Of a DNA stretch of 64,000 bases, positions 7,833 through 17,697 are shown one piece after another (positions within the stretch are counted from its first letter, which is position 1; each line of letters starts with the position of its first letter). The DNA comes from JAAFHB01 sp037133495 (GTDB lineage: Bacteria > Bacteroidota > Bacteroidia > Bacteroidales > Prolixibacteraceae). The notes beneath the pieces were generated by a model. The model saw only the letters and a list, made by a program, of their open reading frames with translations. It ran no database searches and was not told where the DNA came from. The stretch is taken from the NCBI GenBank assembly GCA_037133495.1, contig JBAXOA010000007.1:6708-70707 (forward strand), given 5' to 3'. The translations under genes and the position numbers were made by a program.

Positions 7833-10223
7833 CTATTTATATTTCACTTCCCAATACGTTTCCTTGCTATCCTTGCGTTCTAAAACCAGTATTGCAAAAT
7901 TTTTCCCGGCCGGGTGAGATTCCATTCTGGCTTTGGACCCGGCTGAAATTACTCTTATATTTTTTCGTCCATTGTTAGCCACTACAATCCGGAATGGTTC
8001 ACCGCCGATAATTTTTGCAATACCCGAAAGTTTCTTTCCTGCTGAATCCCAATTAACGTCTTTCAGTTCAACCCATCCCTGAAGGACATGCCGGTTGGTT
8101 GACAGAACCTGTGGATTGTCCTTAACTTTTCGAACTGAAAGCATAGCAGAATTTAAAGGTTCAAGCTCCCGCTCCACAACATCTTTTCCCGACATCTTTC
8201 CGAGATAAGCATCGTTCCAAAAGTCGTAGATGTAATAAGATGCTGTCGGATCCAGTCCGAGTGCTCCTTCTGTCACCCTGTCGCCACAAAGAGCAAAGGA
8301 TATCTTTCTTTTTATGTCGCCGGCATTGAATAACGCCACTTGATGCCAGTCCGGCGCAAGTTCCAAGTCATAGATCTGAGGATCCGCTGCGCCGATGAAG
8401 GCATCCAGCGGCCGTGCTGCGAAAGGTTCACGATAGGTCGGATATATACGCGAAACATCGCGGACGATTTCCGGCGTGAATAAATTGAATGAGGTGCCCA
8501 GGTTGATCCGGCCGCTGGTTAGGAAGAGCATGGTCAGCATGGACTGGCGGACTTCCTTCGTCAGGTCATGAACCGTCTTTGTGTCTGGATAGTAGTTGAA
8601 GACGGTACGGTTCTTGTACCAGCGCAGGCCATCGATCGTGACCATCTCCTTGGAGTAATCTTTCGAGTCGGACCAAGTTCGTTGGATATCCACAATGCCG
8701 GCCGTCACGTCGAGGCAAGGGCGACCGGACTCGCCTAATAGGCGCTCGTCGATGCAGGCTTCTGGGCCAAGGCCTTCACGGCAAAGACGGAAGATCTCGC
8801 GATAGGCTGATGCGGTGGTGGCATGGCGGTTGTCGAAGCCGCCCTCGGGCCGCCAGCCGCTTTCAGGATAATCGAACATGATGCTGCGGACGCCGGCCTG
8901 CTTGAGCCCTTGCCAAACCGTCAGCATGTGTTTCTGGAAATCAGGGTCGGTGTAGTCGAAGCTCACCAAAGGCTGGTGGTGGGGATGGCTGACGGCCAGA
9001 TGGCTGATGTCATTGAAGAGCATATAGCCGGGAAACGCGCGGGCGAAGTCGTCCGAGGGCATGCCCGTCTGGAAATAGGTGCAGGGGATGCCATCGCGCT
9101 CGGCCATTGCCTGCCCCCACTTGGCGAAGGTTTCATTGGGCTGAACAAGGTGCCCGAACTTTGCCCAGTGGGCGTTGTCCCACCAGCCTTGCTCGGTGTT
9201 GCCGCTGTCGTAACAATAGGTATCCGGCACCAGTTGGATGCCCACCTTGGTGTATTTCGTCAACCCGCATTTCTGCGCCGCCTCTATCTGTCCGATCAGG
9301 AGCTTGGAGTTGTTGACATTTCCCAACTTGCATAAGGCGCCCACGCCCCAGCCGCAGAGCACCGGGAAGTCATAGACATTCGGATTGGCGTGATTCGCCA
9401 GTCGCATAGCCCGGCCATATTGTTCCAGCGCCACGAACGGATCCGTCGTCGTCACGTCCAGATAGAAATTGTCTGCCGCCCAATAAGTCTGGCCGGCATC
9501 CACCAGCCGGCCTACGGGATCTTTAGCGCTGAATTCGAGCGCACCCTTCCGTACAGCGGCCCATTTTCCGAAATCCTGATTGGCCAATCCGCCCCAGACC
9601 ACCGTACGCCTTTGCCCATCTTTCAGGCAGGTGAGCATCAGGCTATTGGCCGATTCACGATTCGGTCCCGGTTGAACTTTCGTGGCTTCCGCTCCAGCGG
9701 AACCGTTCAGCGTCAGAACGTTTTCCAAAGACTTGCCGGGAAAAAGATTGGCGCCGATCATCGGTGCCGAGTTCATCAAACGGATGCCGAAGTCCCGGGT
9801 GTTTTTCAGGCCGAAGCCCATGAATACCGCTCCGTTGTTTTCGTAAAGTGTGTAGCGGAATAGATAGCTTGGTGTCGCAGGTCGCTGGGGATTGCTCAAG
9901 GTCACCACCACGCGCCGGCCTTTGCCGAACGCATCGGCAACATTCTCCTGTGTCTGGCTTACATCCCAACCTTTCCAAGCATCGAGCTTTCCGGAGCGAT
10001 CACCTCCCCACCCATCTGCCATCATCATAGCATCTCCCAGCACGACTTCCCTGGTCGCGGCATCGGCGACCTCAATCCGTCGCCGTTCCAAGTCGATCGA
10101 GAGTGCCACCTTTTCGTTCGCCAGAACGACGACGTTGCCAGTCTGCTTTAGGTTTACTGCCGCCAATAAGTTTGGCGTGCAATTCAAAACAATGGTAAGG
10201 ACGATATAAATGATTTTTTTCAA
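7833..10223 (-). CDS. GH36/GH27-like exported glycosidase, GC-rich
   Basis: A 796-residue protein with a Sec signal peptide (residues 1-22). An N-terminal beta-supersandwich is followed by a TIM-barrel region (about 290-560) with FDYPESGW at 450-457. Asp451 sits at a strand end where clan GH-D enzymes keep the nucleophile, and a C-terminal beta domain completes the protein. The overall plan resembles alpha-galactosidases of GH36/GH27, but the match is distant. Base use is odd: between about 8400 and 10130 the gene is far richer in G+C than its neighbours (40 of the 60 bases from 8701 are G or C). Its last 500 coding bases look normal. This suggests acquisition from a GC-rich donor or a recombinant gene. 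It is followed after 39 bases by the GH95-like gene. Confidence 0.65.
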   Translation of the reverse strand: MKKIIYIVLTIVLNCTPNLLAAVNLKQTGNVVVLANEKVALSIDLERRRIEVADAATREVVLGDAMMMADGWGGDRSGKLDAWKGWDVSQTQENVADAFGKGRRVVVTLSNPQRPATPSYLFRYTLYENNGAVFMGFGLKNTRDFGIRLMNSAPMIGANLFPGKSLENVLTLNGSAGAEATKVQPGPNRESANSLMLTCLKDGQRRTVVWGGLANQDFGKWAAVRKGALEFSAKDPVGRLVDAGQTYWAADNFYLDVTTTDPFVALEQYGRAMRLANHANPNVYDFPVLCGWGVGALCKLGNVNNSKLLIGQIEAAQKCGLTKYTKVGIQLVPDTYCYDSGNTEQGWWDNAHWAKFGHLVQPNETFAKWGQAMAERDGIPCTYFQTGMPSDDFARAFPGYMLFNDISHLAVSHPHHQPLVSFDYTDPDFQKHMLTVWQGLKQAGVRSIMFDYPESGWRPEGGFDNRHATTASAYREIFRLCREGLGPEACIDERLLGESGRPCLDVTAGIVDIQRTWSDSKDYSKEMVTIDGLRWYKNRTVFNYYPDTKTVHDLTKEVRQSMLTMLFLTSGRINLGTSFNLFTPEIVRDVSRIYPTYREPFAARPLDAFIGAADPQIYDLELAPDWHQVALFNAGDIKRKISFALCGDRVTEGALGLDPTASYYIYDFWNDAYLGKMSGKDVVERELEPLNSAMLSVRKVKDNPQVLSTNRHVLQGWVELKDVNWDSAGKKLSGIAKIIGGEPFRIVVANNGRKNIRVISAGSKARMESHPAGKNFAILVLERKDSKETYWEVKYK

Positions 10224-10315
10224 CTGTTTATAGTTTTTATTTAAATGGCCTGAACTTCAGGTGGAAAGCTGGTAGAAGGGACAAAGGAACCCGCTTTTGA
10301 GGAATTAAGTGGCGG

Positions 10316-10528
10316 TTACCAGGCATGTACCTCCCTAACCTGTCCAAGTAGCCCCATATCACACCACTCTTTGACCAATCTGATCCCATTGGTGGTATAC
10401 CCCTGGTTCCCCATTTGAGACACGACACCATAGTGATTTGCAGCTTTTTTTAACGTACGCGATTGCCAGATATTATGGCGCAAAGGTTTCTCAACAAATA
10501 CATGTTTCCCCAGTTCCATAGCAGTTTT
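10316..10528 (-). pseudogene. Fragment of a Gfo/Idh/MocA oxidoreductase
   Basis: The minus strand encodes TAMELGKHVFVEKPLRHNIW, then residues including GVVSQMGNQGYTTNGIRLVK, and ends VREVHAW before a stop. The EKP motif and the QMGNQG strand are typical of the middle of secreted Gfo/Idh/MocA oxidoreductases. The NAD-binding N-terminus and the C-terminal substrate domain are absent. The fragment begins right after the stop of the 832-residue GH95-like gene, so a full oxidoreductase gene probably once stood here and was mostly deleted. The intact homologue at 16.3 kb is a separate gene. Confidence 0.8.
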
Positions 10529-10535
10529 ATTGTTC

Positions 10536-13034
10536 TTATTGAAGAACAGTAAATCCTTTTTTGACTAAAATGTATTTTGCATTTATTTTGGTTTTGAAGG
10601 TGATCAGATCCCCTCCGGTTGTTTTTATTTTCTTGGAATCTGCGTAGATGTCAATGGCCGAATTACCCCATGGATTGCGGATGTGGCATTCAGATCCTGC
10701 CTGAGATTTTAATTCCACATATTTAATTTCCCCATCTTGTAAGGAGGATGAAACCAGGAAATTTCCCCGGCAAAGCAATTTAAACTGTCCGTCCCATTCT
10801 TTAGGCCAAGCCGGGAAAACCCGGATAATGGTTGGTTCTCCAGGTTTAGATGGAATACTCTGAACCAATGCATTCTGCAGGGCGTCTGCACCTCTTCCCA
10901 ACCTTTCACAGGTTGTCCCCTGCAATCCTTCAAACCAATCCATCCTGTTCTCGAATATACTTCTGCTTAAAGCTTTCATCTGGTTATAAATCAGATATTT
11001 TGTGGCTTCAGTTCGTCCCAGCATAGCACCTACAATGGGTAGCATACACAATGGTCCAGCGGTTGACCCTTCTTTAATTCCATTTTTGAAGTAGGCGTTA
11101 AACGTATTAGTTGCTACTCTTACCATCATGGTGTCCTTCGACTCAAGGGTGCAGAGGTCAAAGCAAAACACCGGCATTGTGTTGAGATCGGGTAATGCTG
11201 ATGCACGACACCCCTCCTGGACCGGCAAAAGTGATTTCACATGTCTGAGAGGCTGATTTTTTAATTCTGGAAATGCATTACTCATGGGAAGCGGGGAGAG
11301 ATTTTGCAATAACTCTCGCCACAATGGACGCAAGTCGGCATCGACATTCAAAATTTCGGAAGCTTTTATCGCAACCGGAAGAATTCCCATCATCGATGAA
11401 ATCTCCTCACCGGTATTGTTTCCATTCCGGATCGGCTCGTTGTCGTTGACGTGATAAATATGATATTTGCCATCAGCCTCCTTTTTAAGGTTTGGGAAAT
11501 TTCGATAAAACTCAGCGATCCCTTTGATCATTGGATAGGCTGAAGCCGATAACCATGCCTTGTCCATGGTGAGTTCATAATTCATCCAGTAGGTATAAGC
11601 AAGTTTGGCTCCGCGCGAAAAAATATGACTCACCGGACCGAATGCATCTCTGTCAGACGCGTTATTCCACCTGCTTAGTAAAGTGTTCCTGCCCGTTGCG
11701 TAATCCTTGTAAGCCTTCGATCGTTGATCCCATGGCTTTTGGACCAGCATTAGCTCTCTCATCTCTTTGGCGATTGAATCGGGCATCTCCGGATCTCCGT
11801 CAAAACCAATGGTCTCCGCGATATATATCCCTTTGCTGCCCCATTGTTGTTCCGCTGACCGGGCCGAGGCCTTGTAAAGCGATGAAAACATTTTGAACAT
11901 GGGATTGAACAGCTCCACTTTATTTGCGGTGAGCAGCGCGTTATAAATGCAACTCTGATTAGCCCCCCAAAAGGATCCTCCCCAGTCCCGTTTGTCGCCA
12001 TCGGTGCTCCAAAGCATTCCGTTGAACTTTACGGGGTAGTCTCCTCGCGATGAGGATGCCATAAGGTAGAGATAATAGATATAGTTTTTATTTATATAAT
12101 CTGCCTTACCATCTTTACTGCTCAGTTGCACATACGATTGTTCCCAGAAAGGGTGCCACCAAGCTATATTTGAAGCAAGCATTGCATCGTAACCTTTCGA
12201 AGTCGCACGATCCAGTTTCTTTATTGCAAGTTCAACAACATCAACTTTTTTGTCGAACGATGCAGCGCTTGAAACAAGGACAGTATATTCTTTATTTCCT
12301 GTCACTGTAGAAAGTTTTAGTTCTGTATCAAGGGAAAGGAAAGCCCTGGACTTATTACCAGGAATGGAAATTGCCACTGCCGATTTGCAGTAGTGTTCAT
12401 TTTCGGAAAACTCCTGAGTCAGCACGATTTTATCGCCGATGATCTCCAGTTTGGATATTGCTTTGTTTTTTTCCCGCTGAACAACCAATGGCCTCAACGA
12501 ATGAAGGCTGATCGTTGCAGGGGTTTGAATCGTGCGGGAATCGACAACCCGGACAGCCATAACATCTTCATCGTTCCAAACGAATGTTTTGGTCTTTATG
12601 CCGCTGCCATTCGTTTCGACGGTTCCGTCATAGCAGGAGAGGTGCTGATTGAAATTAGGTTCTGCAAAAACCGTGTCTTGGCTCTGAAAATCAATATCAA
12701 CCAGACCTAATCCGCAGGACCAATCAGGCTGAGAAATATCATAAGATTTTGTATTTGAGCCCATTGAAAAGACATCGACGCGATTCATCTGATAGCTGAG
12801 GGTATTCTGGTTTGTCCAGATCAGACTCCCCATCCGGCCGTTCCCGACGGGCTGACCTTCATAAGAGTTTTTTACAGGATTGATATAAATGAGGTCTGCT
12901 TTCGAAATCAGCGAGGGATAATCAATGGCAGAAATTTTTACTACTTCGTTCCCCTTAATAAATACCTTGGCAAATGCAACACAATTTGATGAAAGCAATG
13001 CAAGGAGAATAATTAATTCTGAGATCTTTTTCAT
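10536..13034 (-). CDS. GH95-like exported glycosidase
   Basis: An 832-residue protein with a Sec signal peptide (1-22). YEGQPVGNGRMG at residues 58-69 followed by LSYQMNRVDVF is the GH95/DUF5703 N-terminal signature. An (alpha/alpha)6 region follows at about 310-720, with HVNDNEP and NNTGEE in the likely catalytic cleft, and then a beta-sandwich. It probably removes an alpha-linked fucose or galactose-type residue, but divergence from characterised GH95 leaves the sugar open. It shares its fold with the 763-residue protein but the two are clearly distinct in sequence, so they may act on different linkages. It follows the ThuA gene by 107 bases. Confidence 0.75.
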   Translation of the reverse strand: MKKISELIILLALLSSNCVAFAKVFIKGNEVVKISAIDYPSLISKADLIYINPVKNSYEGQPVGNGRMGSLIWTNQNTLSYQMNRVDVFSMGSNTKSYDISQPDWSCGLGLVDIDFQSQDTVFAEPNFNQHLSCYDGTVETNGSGIKTKTFVWNDEDVMAVRVVDSRTIQTPATISLHSLRPLVVQREKNKAISKLEIIGDKIVLTQEFSENEHYCKSAVAISIPGNKSRAFLSLDTELKLSTVTGNKEYTVLVSSAASFDKKVDVVELAIKKLDRATSKGYDAMLASNIAWWHPFWEQSYVQLSSKDGKADYINKNYIYYLYLMASSSRGDYPVKFNGMLWSTDGDKRDWGGSFWGANQSCIYNALLTANKVELFNPMFKMFSSLYKASARSAEQQWGSKGIYIAETIGFDGDPEMPDSIAKEMRELMLVQKPWDQRSKAYKDYATGRNTLLSRWNNASDRDAFGPVSHIFSRGAKLAYTYWMNYELTMDKAWLSASAYPMIKGIAEFYRNFPNLKKEADGKYHIYHVNDNEPIRNGNNTGEEISSMMGILPVAIKASEILNVDADLRPLWRELLQNLSPLPMSNAFPELKNQPLRHVKSLLPVQEGCRASALPDLNTMPVFCFDLCTLESKDTMMVRVATNTFNAYFKNGIKEGSTAGPLCMLPIVGAMLGRTEATKYLIYNQMKALSRSIFENRMDWFEGLQGTTCERLGRGADALQNALVQSIPSKPGEPTIIRVFPAWPKEWDGQFKLLCRGNFLVSSSLQDGEIKYVELKSQAGSECHIRNPWGNSAIDIYADSKKIKTTGGDLITFKTKINAKYILVKKGFTVLQ

Positions 13035-13141
13035 TGGGATAGTTAGTAATTAAAGTAATTTAGATTTGTACATTTAAAATTTTAAGATTCTGAGGTTGAA
13101 ACTGTGATGTAATTATTTGCTTTCGTATTGAAAATTTAAAT

Positions 13142-14347
13142 TTATCTGGATGGTTGAAGCCTGGCCAGAGCAAATTCTGCAGCAGCTTTTAAATTTTGAT
13201 TTCCAGTTAATTGTTTAATTACGGGTAGGCTCAAATCAGATCCCATCCAGCTCAGCTCATCAAGCAATAATTTTTTCCCTTCATCAGTAGCCTCCTTGTT
13301 TTCGAGTACGCTGATCATCAATTTTTCGAATTTCTGAAACTCTTCGGGAGTTTTGGCCTCGGTACGGATGCGGCTCTGCAAGTCGACGAAATATTTCGTG
13401 CTTTTAGTGATGTCGTAAGTAGCAATTTTTACGAGGTCGTCATCCACGGTCATCTCTTTGAACCCGGTTCTAAGAGAGGTTGACCCGTTATTGGGGAAAT
13501 CATAAGGGATTTTCTGAGTTACTTTACCTGATGCCGCCCATTCGGTTCCACGTTGCAGCGTCACGATAAATCCAACACATTCCATCGCCGGACCGCCACC
13601 CTGATCAGCATGGCCTAAAGTGGTGTGGAATATTCTCCCCTTTCCGTAACTGATGGCCATCAGCATAGGCTCGTTACGTCTATTGCCACCGGCAGTTCCC
13701 GCTGCAAAGGCTGTAGCCAGTATCTCCATATTCTTTCCAGGGCCGCGTAACTCGCTGTAAAGTTCATCACTGCCGTGCTGCCAACCGATAGGTAACCCTT
13801 TGGTGATGGGATGTTCAGTGTTGCGGGTTATCACTTGAAACTCCTGTCGTTTAAGAAAGGAGCCGCACCGGCCGGCTGTTGAGTCAATTACCAATGTATT
13901 TTTGTTATAATAGACATAAGGGCCCGATTTTTCATCGCGGCCTCCCCAGCCACCCAATCCGATTATTTCGTTATATTCCTTCCATTCGGGGAAAGCGTTG
14001 TTGGCACTATGATAGACAACCACACCTCCACCATTTTTTACAAAATCAACAAAAGCAGTTTTTGTTTTCTCCGGCCATGAGTCGCCGTTATAATCAAGTA
14101 CAACTGCATCATATTTTGAAAAATTAGGATCAAATGTATTCATCTCCTCTTTTTTTTCGGGAGTTTTCAGGATATCGGCCGAAAAAAGGGCTGTTTGTTC
14201 AAGTATTTGCTTGATAATTGGAGAACTGGCTCTCCAGTTGTGGTTGCTTTGGCCGGTAACAATCAGCACTTTATATTGTGTCCCTGAAGTACAGCCATTG
14301 AACAGAATGACGAGTATCGCAAAAATTAAAATATATTGGTTTTTCAT
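13142..14347 (-). CDS. ThuA-domain lipoprotein with C-terminal helical repeats
   Basis: A 401-residue lipoprotein: the signal peptide ends in a lipobox (LFNGC, Cys19). Residues about 25-250 form a ThuA domain, a class I glutamine-amidotransferase-like fold (YKVLIVTGQSNHNW, then FVKNGGGVVVYHSANNAFPEW and GRIFHTTLGHAD). The last 100 residues look like HEAT-type helices (LLLDELSWMGSDLSLPVIKQ). ThuA proteins are linked to trehalose and disaccharide use through 3-keto-sugar intermediates, together with Gfo/Idh/MocA dehydrogenases. Such an oxidoreductase is encoded two genes upstream. Its reaction here is not known. It probably sits on a membrane facing the periplasm. It is 54 bases after the GH2 gene. 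Confidence 0.85.
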   Translation of the reverse strand: MKNQYILIFAILVILFNGCTSGTQYKVLIVTGQSNHNWRASSPIIKQILEQTALFSADILKTPEKKEEMNTFDPNFSKYDAVVLDYNGDSWPEKTKTAFVDFVKNGGGVVVYHSANNAFPEWKEYNEIIGLGGWGGRDEKSGPYVYYNKNTLVIDSTAGRCGSFLKRQEFQVITRNTEHPITKGLPIGWQHGSDELYSELRGPGKNMEILATAFAAGTAGGNRRNEPMLMAISYGKGRIFHTTLGHADQGGGPAMECVGFIVTLQRGTEWAASGKVTQKIPYDFPNNGSTSLRTGFKEMTVDDDLVKIATYDITKSTKYFVDLQSRIRTEAKTPEEFQKFEKLMISVLENKEATDEGKKLLLDELSWMGSDLSLPVIKQLTGNQNLKAAAEFALARLQPSR

Positions 14348-14401
14348 TTTAAGTATTGTATGTAGGAGATTAAATATGGTTTTTAGACCGATTTATTAGT
14401 C

Positions 14402-16288
14402 TTACTTTTTCAAGAATCCTGCATTTTTGGCTGCCACCTTCGCCGAATCCTCGGTGAACTTACTTCGGTCGTAGGTCAGAAGTCCGTTACGTTCGTCTTC
14501 CACGTCTGTAATCTGAGTCCAGACTACTCCACTAATTCCTGGATCGGTGACCAGCAATTGATATTTTTCGTTGGCTGAAAGGTATTTTGAATAGCCATAT
14601 TCACCGATGACGCTGGCCCGGGTGTCTGTTGGAGCAAGGCATTTTATTGTCCCGTAGCAATGGGCATCCATGATTTGTCCTGTTCCAATATCCAGGATAT
14701 TCCAACCCTGATATTCTCCCATTGGTGCACCACTTTCAGCGTTGATTAGCCTTGTTGTGTCCAGCGCGGCGATGCCGGCCATTTTACGCATAAAGGCGCG
14801 GGTATCGTCATCAAGCTTATAACCTCCCGGATTTTTCAGTCCCATACCTTCGTTAAATACCACCCACGAAACTATTGAGGGATGATTAAAACGCCCATCA
14901 ATTAATGTCTGAAGTTCGGTGCCAAACTGTTCTTGGCGTTGGGCATTGGAGGTGGGATAAGCAGGCTCAAAAGCATGGATGCCATCTCCGGAACAAGGCA
15001 TGTCCTGCCATACCAGCAGCCCTAGCTTGTCGGCCCAATAATACCACCGTTCCGGCTCAACTTTAACATGTTTCCTACTGAGGTTGAATCCGAGTTTTTT
15101 AATCGATTCAATATCATAGCGAAGCGCTTCATCTGTTGGAGCGGTATATATTCCGTCAGGCCAAAAACCCTGATCGAGAACCCCATTTTGAAATACAAAC
15201 TGATTGTTCAGGAGAATTCTGGTTATCCCGTTTTTATCTTTCCCCAGAGAGACTTTTCGCATGCCGAAATAACTTTCAACCGTATCAATAATATTCCCTT
15301 GTGAAGAAACAATACTGATTTTTAAATTGTAAAGAAAAGGGGCGTCAGGCCACCATAGTTTAGGATCGGGAATCCTGATCCCAAACGGTTGATTGGGTAT
15401 GCCACTGAGCTCCGCAATTTTTCTTTGACCATCCATTACAACCGCTTTAACCCGGAAATCACCTCTTTTACCCTGAAGAGAACAGGTTAATTGCATCATC
15501 CCACCATCAACATCAGGAATCATCCTTAATTTACTGATACTTACCTTGGGGACAGGTTCCAGCCATACGGTTTGCCAGATACCTGTTGAGGGTGTATAAT
15601 AGATACCTCCCGGTTTATCAATTTGTTTGCCACGGGGATAACCACCCATAGCGGTTGGATCCCAGACAGCCACCACCAGCTCATTTTCTTTTCTCTGAAT
15701 CAAAGCATCGGTAATATCGAATGAAAAGCCGTCGTATCCACCGCGATGTATCCCCAATTTTTGCCCGTTGAGGTAAACCTCTGCCTCCCAGTCTACCGCC
15801 CCAAAGTGCAGCAATACCCGTTGGCCTTTCCAGTTTTTGGGAACAGTGAAGCTCCTGCGGTACCACAGGCGGCTGTTATCATAAGTGTGTCCCGGAATCG
15901 AATTGATCATCACACCAACCCCTGAGAGAGGCGCTTCGATCGGGAATGGGACAAGCAAATTGCCTTGGTAAGATTCGGGTTTTGGTGCCTCTTTAGCTGT
16001 GACCGAATATTTCCATAATCCGTTAAGGTTCATCCATTTGCTGCGGACCATTTGGGGACGCGGATATTCCGGCAACGAAGTTTTAGTGGAGACATCTGCA
16101 GCCCATCTTGTCATCCCATATTTCCCTTCCACAGGCTTCCACTCACCTTCGGCTGTTGCGGTATTCGAATTATAATTACTTGCGGTACAATTGTCCCTTT
16201 TGTTGCTGCCGGGTGAAGCAGAAACGAAATTGACAAGTATTGACAATTGAAGTGTCAAACAAATTAGTACTGTAGAAATCTGTTTCAT
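14402..16288 (-). CDS. GH2-family exported glycosidase
   Basis: A 628-residue protein with a Sec signal peptide (1-24). It has the GH2 order: jelly-roll sugar-binding domain (about 75-245, with LWYRRSFTVPKNW), immunoglobulin-like domain (250-345) and TIM barrel (350-628). The acid/base is Glu480 in WVVFNEG and the nucleophile is Glu563 in VIGEYGYSK, so it should be an active retaining enzyme. It lacks the extra C-terminal domains of LacZ and is short for the family. Beta-galactosidase, beta-glucuronidase or alpha-arabinofuranosidase activity are all possible. It lies between the oxidoreductase (48 bases before it) and ThuA (54 bases after it). Confidence 0.87.
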   Translation of the reverse strand: MKQISTVLICLTLQLSILVNFVSASPGSNKRDNCTASNYNSNTATAEGEWKPVEGKYGMTRWAADVSTKTSLPEYPRPQMVRSKWMNLNGLWKYSVTAKEAPKPESYQGNLLVPFPIEAPLSGVGVMINSIPGHTYDNSRLWYRRSFTVPKNWKGQRVLLHFGAVDWEAEVYLNGQKLGIHRGGYDGFSFDITDALIQRKENELVVAVWDPTAMGGYPRGKQIDKPGGIYYTPSTGIWQTVWLEPVPKVSISKLRMIPDVDGGMMQLTCSLQGKRGDFRVKAVVMDGQRKIAELSGIPNQPFGIRIPDPKLWWPDAPFLYNLKISIVSSQGNIIDTVESYFGMRKVSLGKDKNGITRILLNNQFVFQNGVLDQGFWPDGIYTAPTDEALRYDIESIKKLGFNLSRKHVKVEPERWYYWADKLGLLVWQDMPCSGDGIHAFEPAYPTSNAQRQEQFGTELQTLIDGRFNHPSIVSWVVFNEGMGLKNPGGYKLDDDTRAFMRKMAGIAALDTTRLINAESGAPMGEYQGWNILDIGTGQIMDAHCYGTIKCLAPTDTRASVIGEYGYSKYLSANEKYQLLVTDPGISGVVWTQITDVEDERNGLLTYDRSKFTEDSAKVAAKNAGFLKK

Positions 16289-16336
16289 CTTAAGTATTTT
16301 GTGGTTTTTTAATTCAACTTAAACATTTAAATTGAA

Positions 16337-17668
16337 TTAAATTATTGGGTTTTCCCAGGGTTTACGGTAAGGACGGTACAGCAAACGACTTGCCACCGGA
16401 TTTCCGATAATCTCTTCTTTAGCCGGGTTCCATTGGATTTTTTGCCCTGTGGTCATCGCGATTTCGCCAAGCAGGCCGATGGAAATTGAACGGTGAGCGA
16501 TTTCAACAGGGGCTACTGTTTCACCTCTTGATTTAATGCACTCGAGGAAGTTGCCGATATGGTCATTGCTTTTATAAAGATGGATCTCATTTTCGCCGAT
16601 CACCTCTTCAAGAATTTTCGGATTGGATGCCTCTAGTTTCCCACGATCCACATTGATCCAACCCTTTTCGCCATACCAGGTGGCGCCACCTATCCAGGAA
16701 GGGCCATTCTTCCTCTTGGGTAATTGGGGTGAGTTTGCGACTCTCATCTCTATGCCGTTTGAATATTTACAAAGGAAATTATATTCAACCGGAGCGTTGT
16801 ATATTCCTTCCTTCGGATAATCCCCTTTTCCTTCAATTTCAACTGGTCCGGAGCGTCCCATTCCAAGCCCCCACTGAGCGATATCGATATGGTGGCCAGC
16901 CCAGTCGGTGAGTTGTCCGCCCGAATAATCGAGGATCCATCGCCAGTGCCAGTGGCTTACACCCCTGAAAGGGACTTTAGGGGCAGGGCCGAGCCACATT
17001 TCCCAATCTAATTCTGCAGGAACTTCTTTCACCGGAGGTGTACCCACTCCTCTGTTTCCATTTGGCAAACCCACTTCAACGAGAGATATTTTTCCAATAC
17101 GGCCGTTAATCACCAGCTCGGCAGCATGTCTGAAATTTTGTTGTGACCGTTGCCAGCTCCCTGTCTGCCAAACGATATTGTTTCTTTTCACGGCGCTAAC
17201 GATGGCCCTTCCGTCGTAGATGGTTCGTGCCAGAGGCTTTTCGCCATAAACATCCAGTTTTTTGTTGGCTGCGGCGGTATAAATCAATCCATGCCAATGA
17301 TCGGGCAAAGCAATACAAACAGCATCAAGTTTTTCTTTTTCTAAAAATTCACGGTAATCGCCATATGTGCGGCAATCGGTGTTTTTATGGGCGGTGTCGA
17401 CCAGGTTTTTTGCACTCTTTGCGCGATTTTTGTCTACATCACACACAGCCACAAACTGTAATTCCTTTATTTTTTGCAGAAATCCCTCCATATTTCCGGT
17501 TCCCTGCGCCCCTGTTCCGATAGCTCCCATCACAATTCTGTCACTTGGCGGAAGTTTTCCTCCCATGCCAAGAGCGGTTGAAGGAATAATTTGTGGGAGA
17601 ACCAGTGCGCCAGCAGCAAGTGAGGCCGATCGCTTTAGAAAATCCCTTCTGGTAGATTTTTCAATCAT
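16337..17668 (-). CDS. Tat-exported Gfo/Idh/MocA oxidoreductase
   Basis: I place the start at Met12 of the longest frame, because STRRDFLKRSASLAAGALVLP then forms a proper twin-arginine signal at the N-terminus. The mature protein has a Rossmann domain (VMGAIGTGAQGTGN), the catalytic-lysine motif YGEKPLARTI, and a C-terminal domain with HWHWRWILDYSGGQLTDW and GHHIDIAQWGLGMG, typical of secreted oxidoreductases of this family. They carry NAD(P) and oxidise or reduce sugars, or act as glycosidases through a keto intermediate (as in GH109). Export in folded form by Tat fits a protein with a bound cofactor. It lies just beyond the terminator of the sigma/SusCD operon, so it needs its own promoter or readthrough. 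Confidence 0.88.
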   Translation of the reverse strand: MIEKSTRRDFLKRSASLAAGALVLPQIIPSTALGMGGKLPPSDRIVMGAIGTGAQGTGNMEGFLQKIKELQFVAVCDVDKNRAKSAKNLVDTAHKNTDCRTYGDYREFLEKEKLDAVCIALPDHWHGLIYTAAANKKLDVYGEKPLARTIYDGRAIVSAVKRNNIVWQTGSWQRSQQNFRHAAELVINGRIGKISLVEVGLPNGNRGVGTPPVKEVPAELDWEMWLGPAPKVPFRGVSHWHWRWILDYSGGQLTDWAGHHIDIAQWGLGMGRSGPVEIEGKGDYPKEGIYNAPVEYNFLCKYSNGIEMRVANSPQLPKRKNGPSWIGGATWYGEKGWINVDRGKLEASNPKILEEVIGENEIHLYKSNDHIGNFLECIKSRGETVAPVEIAHRSISIGLLGEIAMTTGQKIQWNPAKEEIIGNPVASRLLYRPYRKPWENPII

Positions 17669-17697
17669 TGTAAATGTTTTTTTTTCCAAATAAATTA

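Noticed and set aside
8823..9335. A 170-codon plus-strand frame, and similar ones at 9390-9863
   Set aside because: They lie opposite the GC-rich GH36-like gene; high GC removes stop codons and produces long shadow frames. The minus-strand protein has a signal peptide and an ordered fold.
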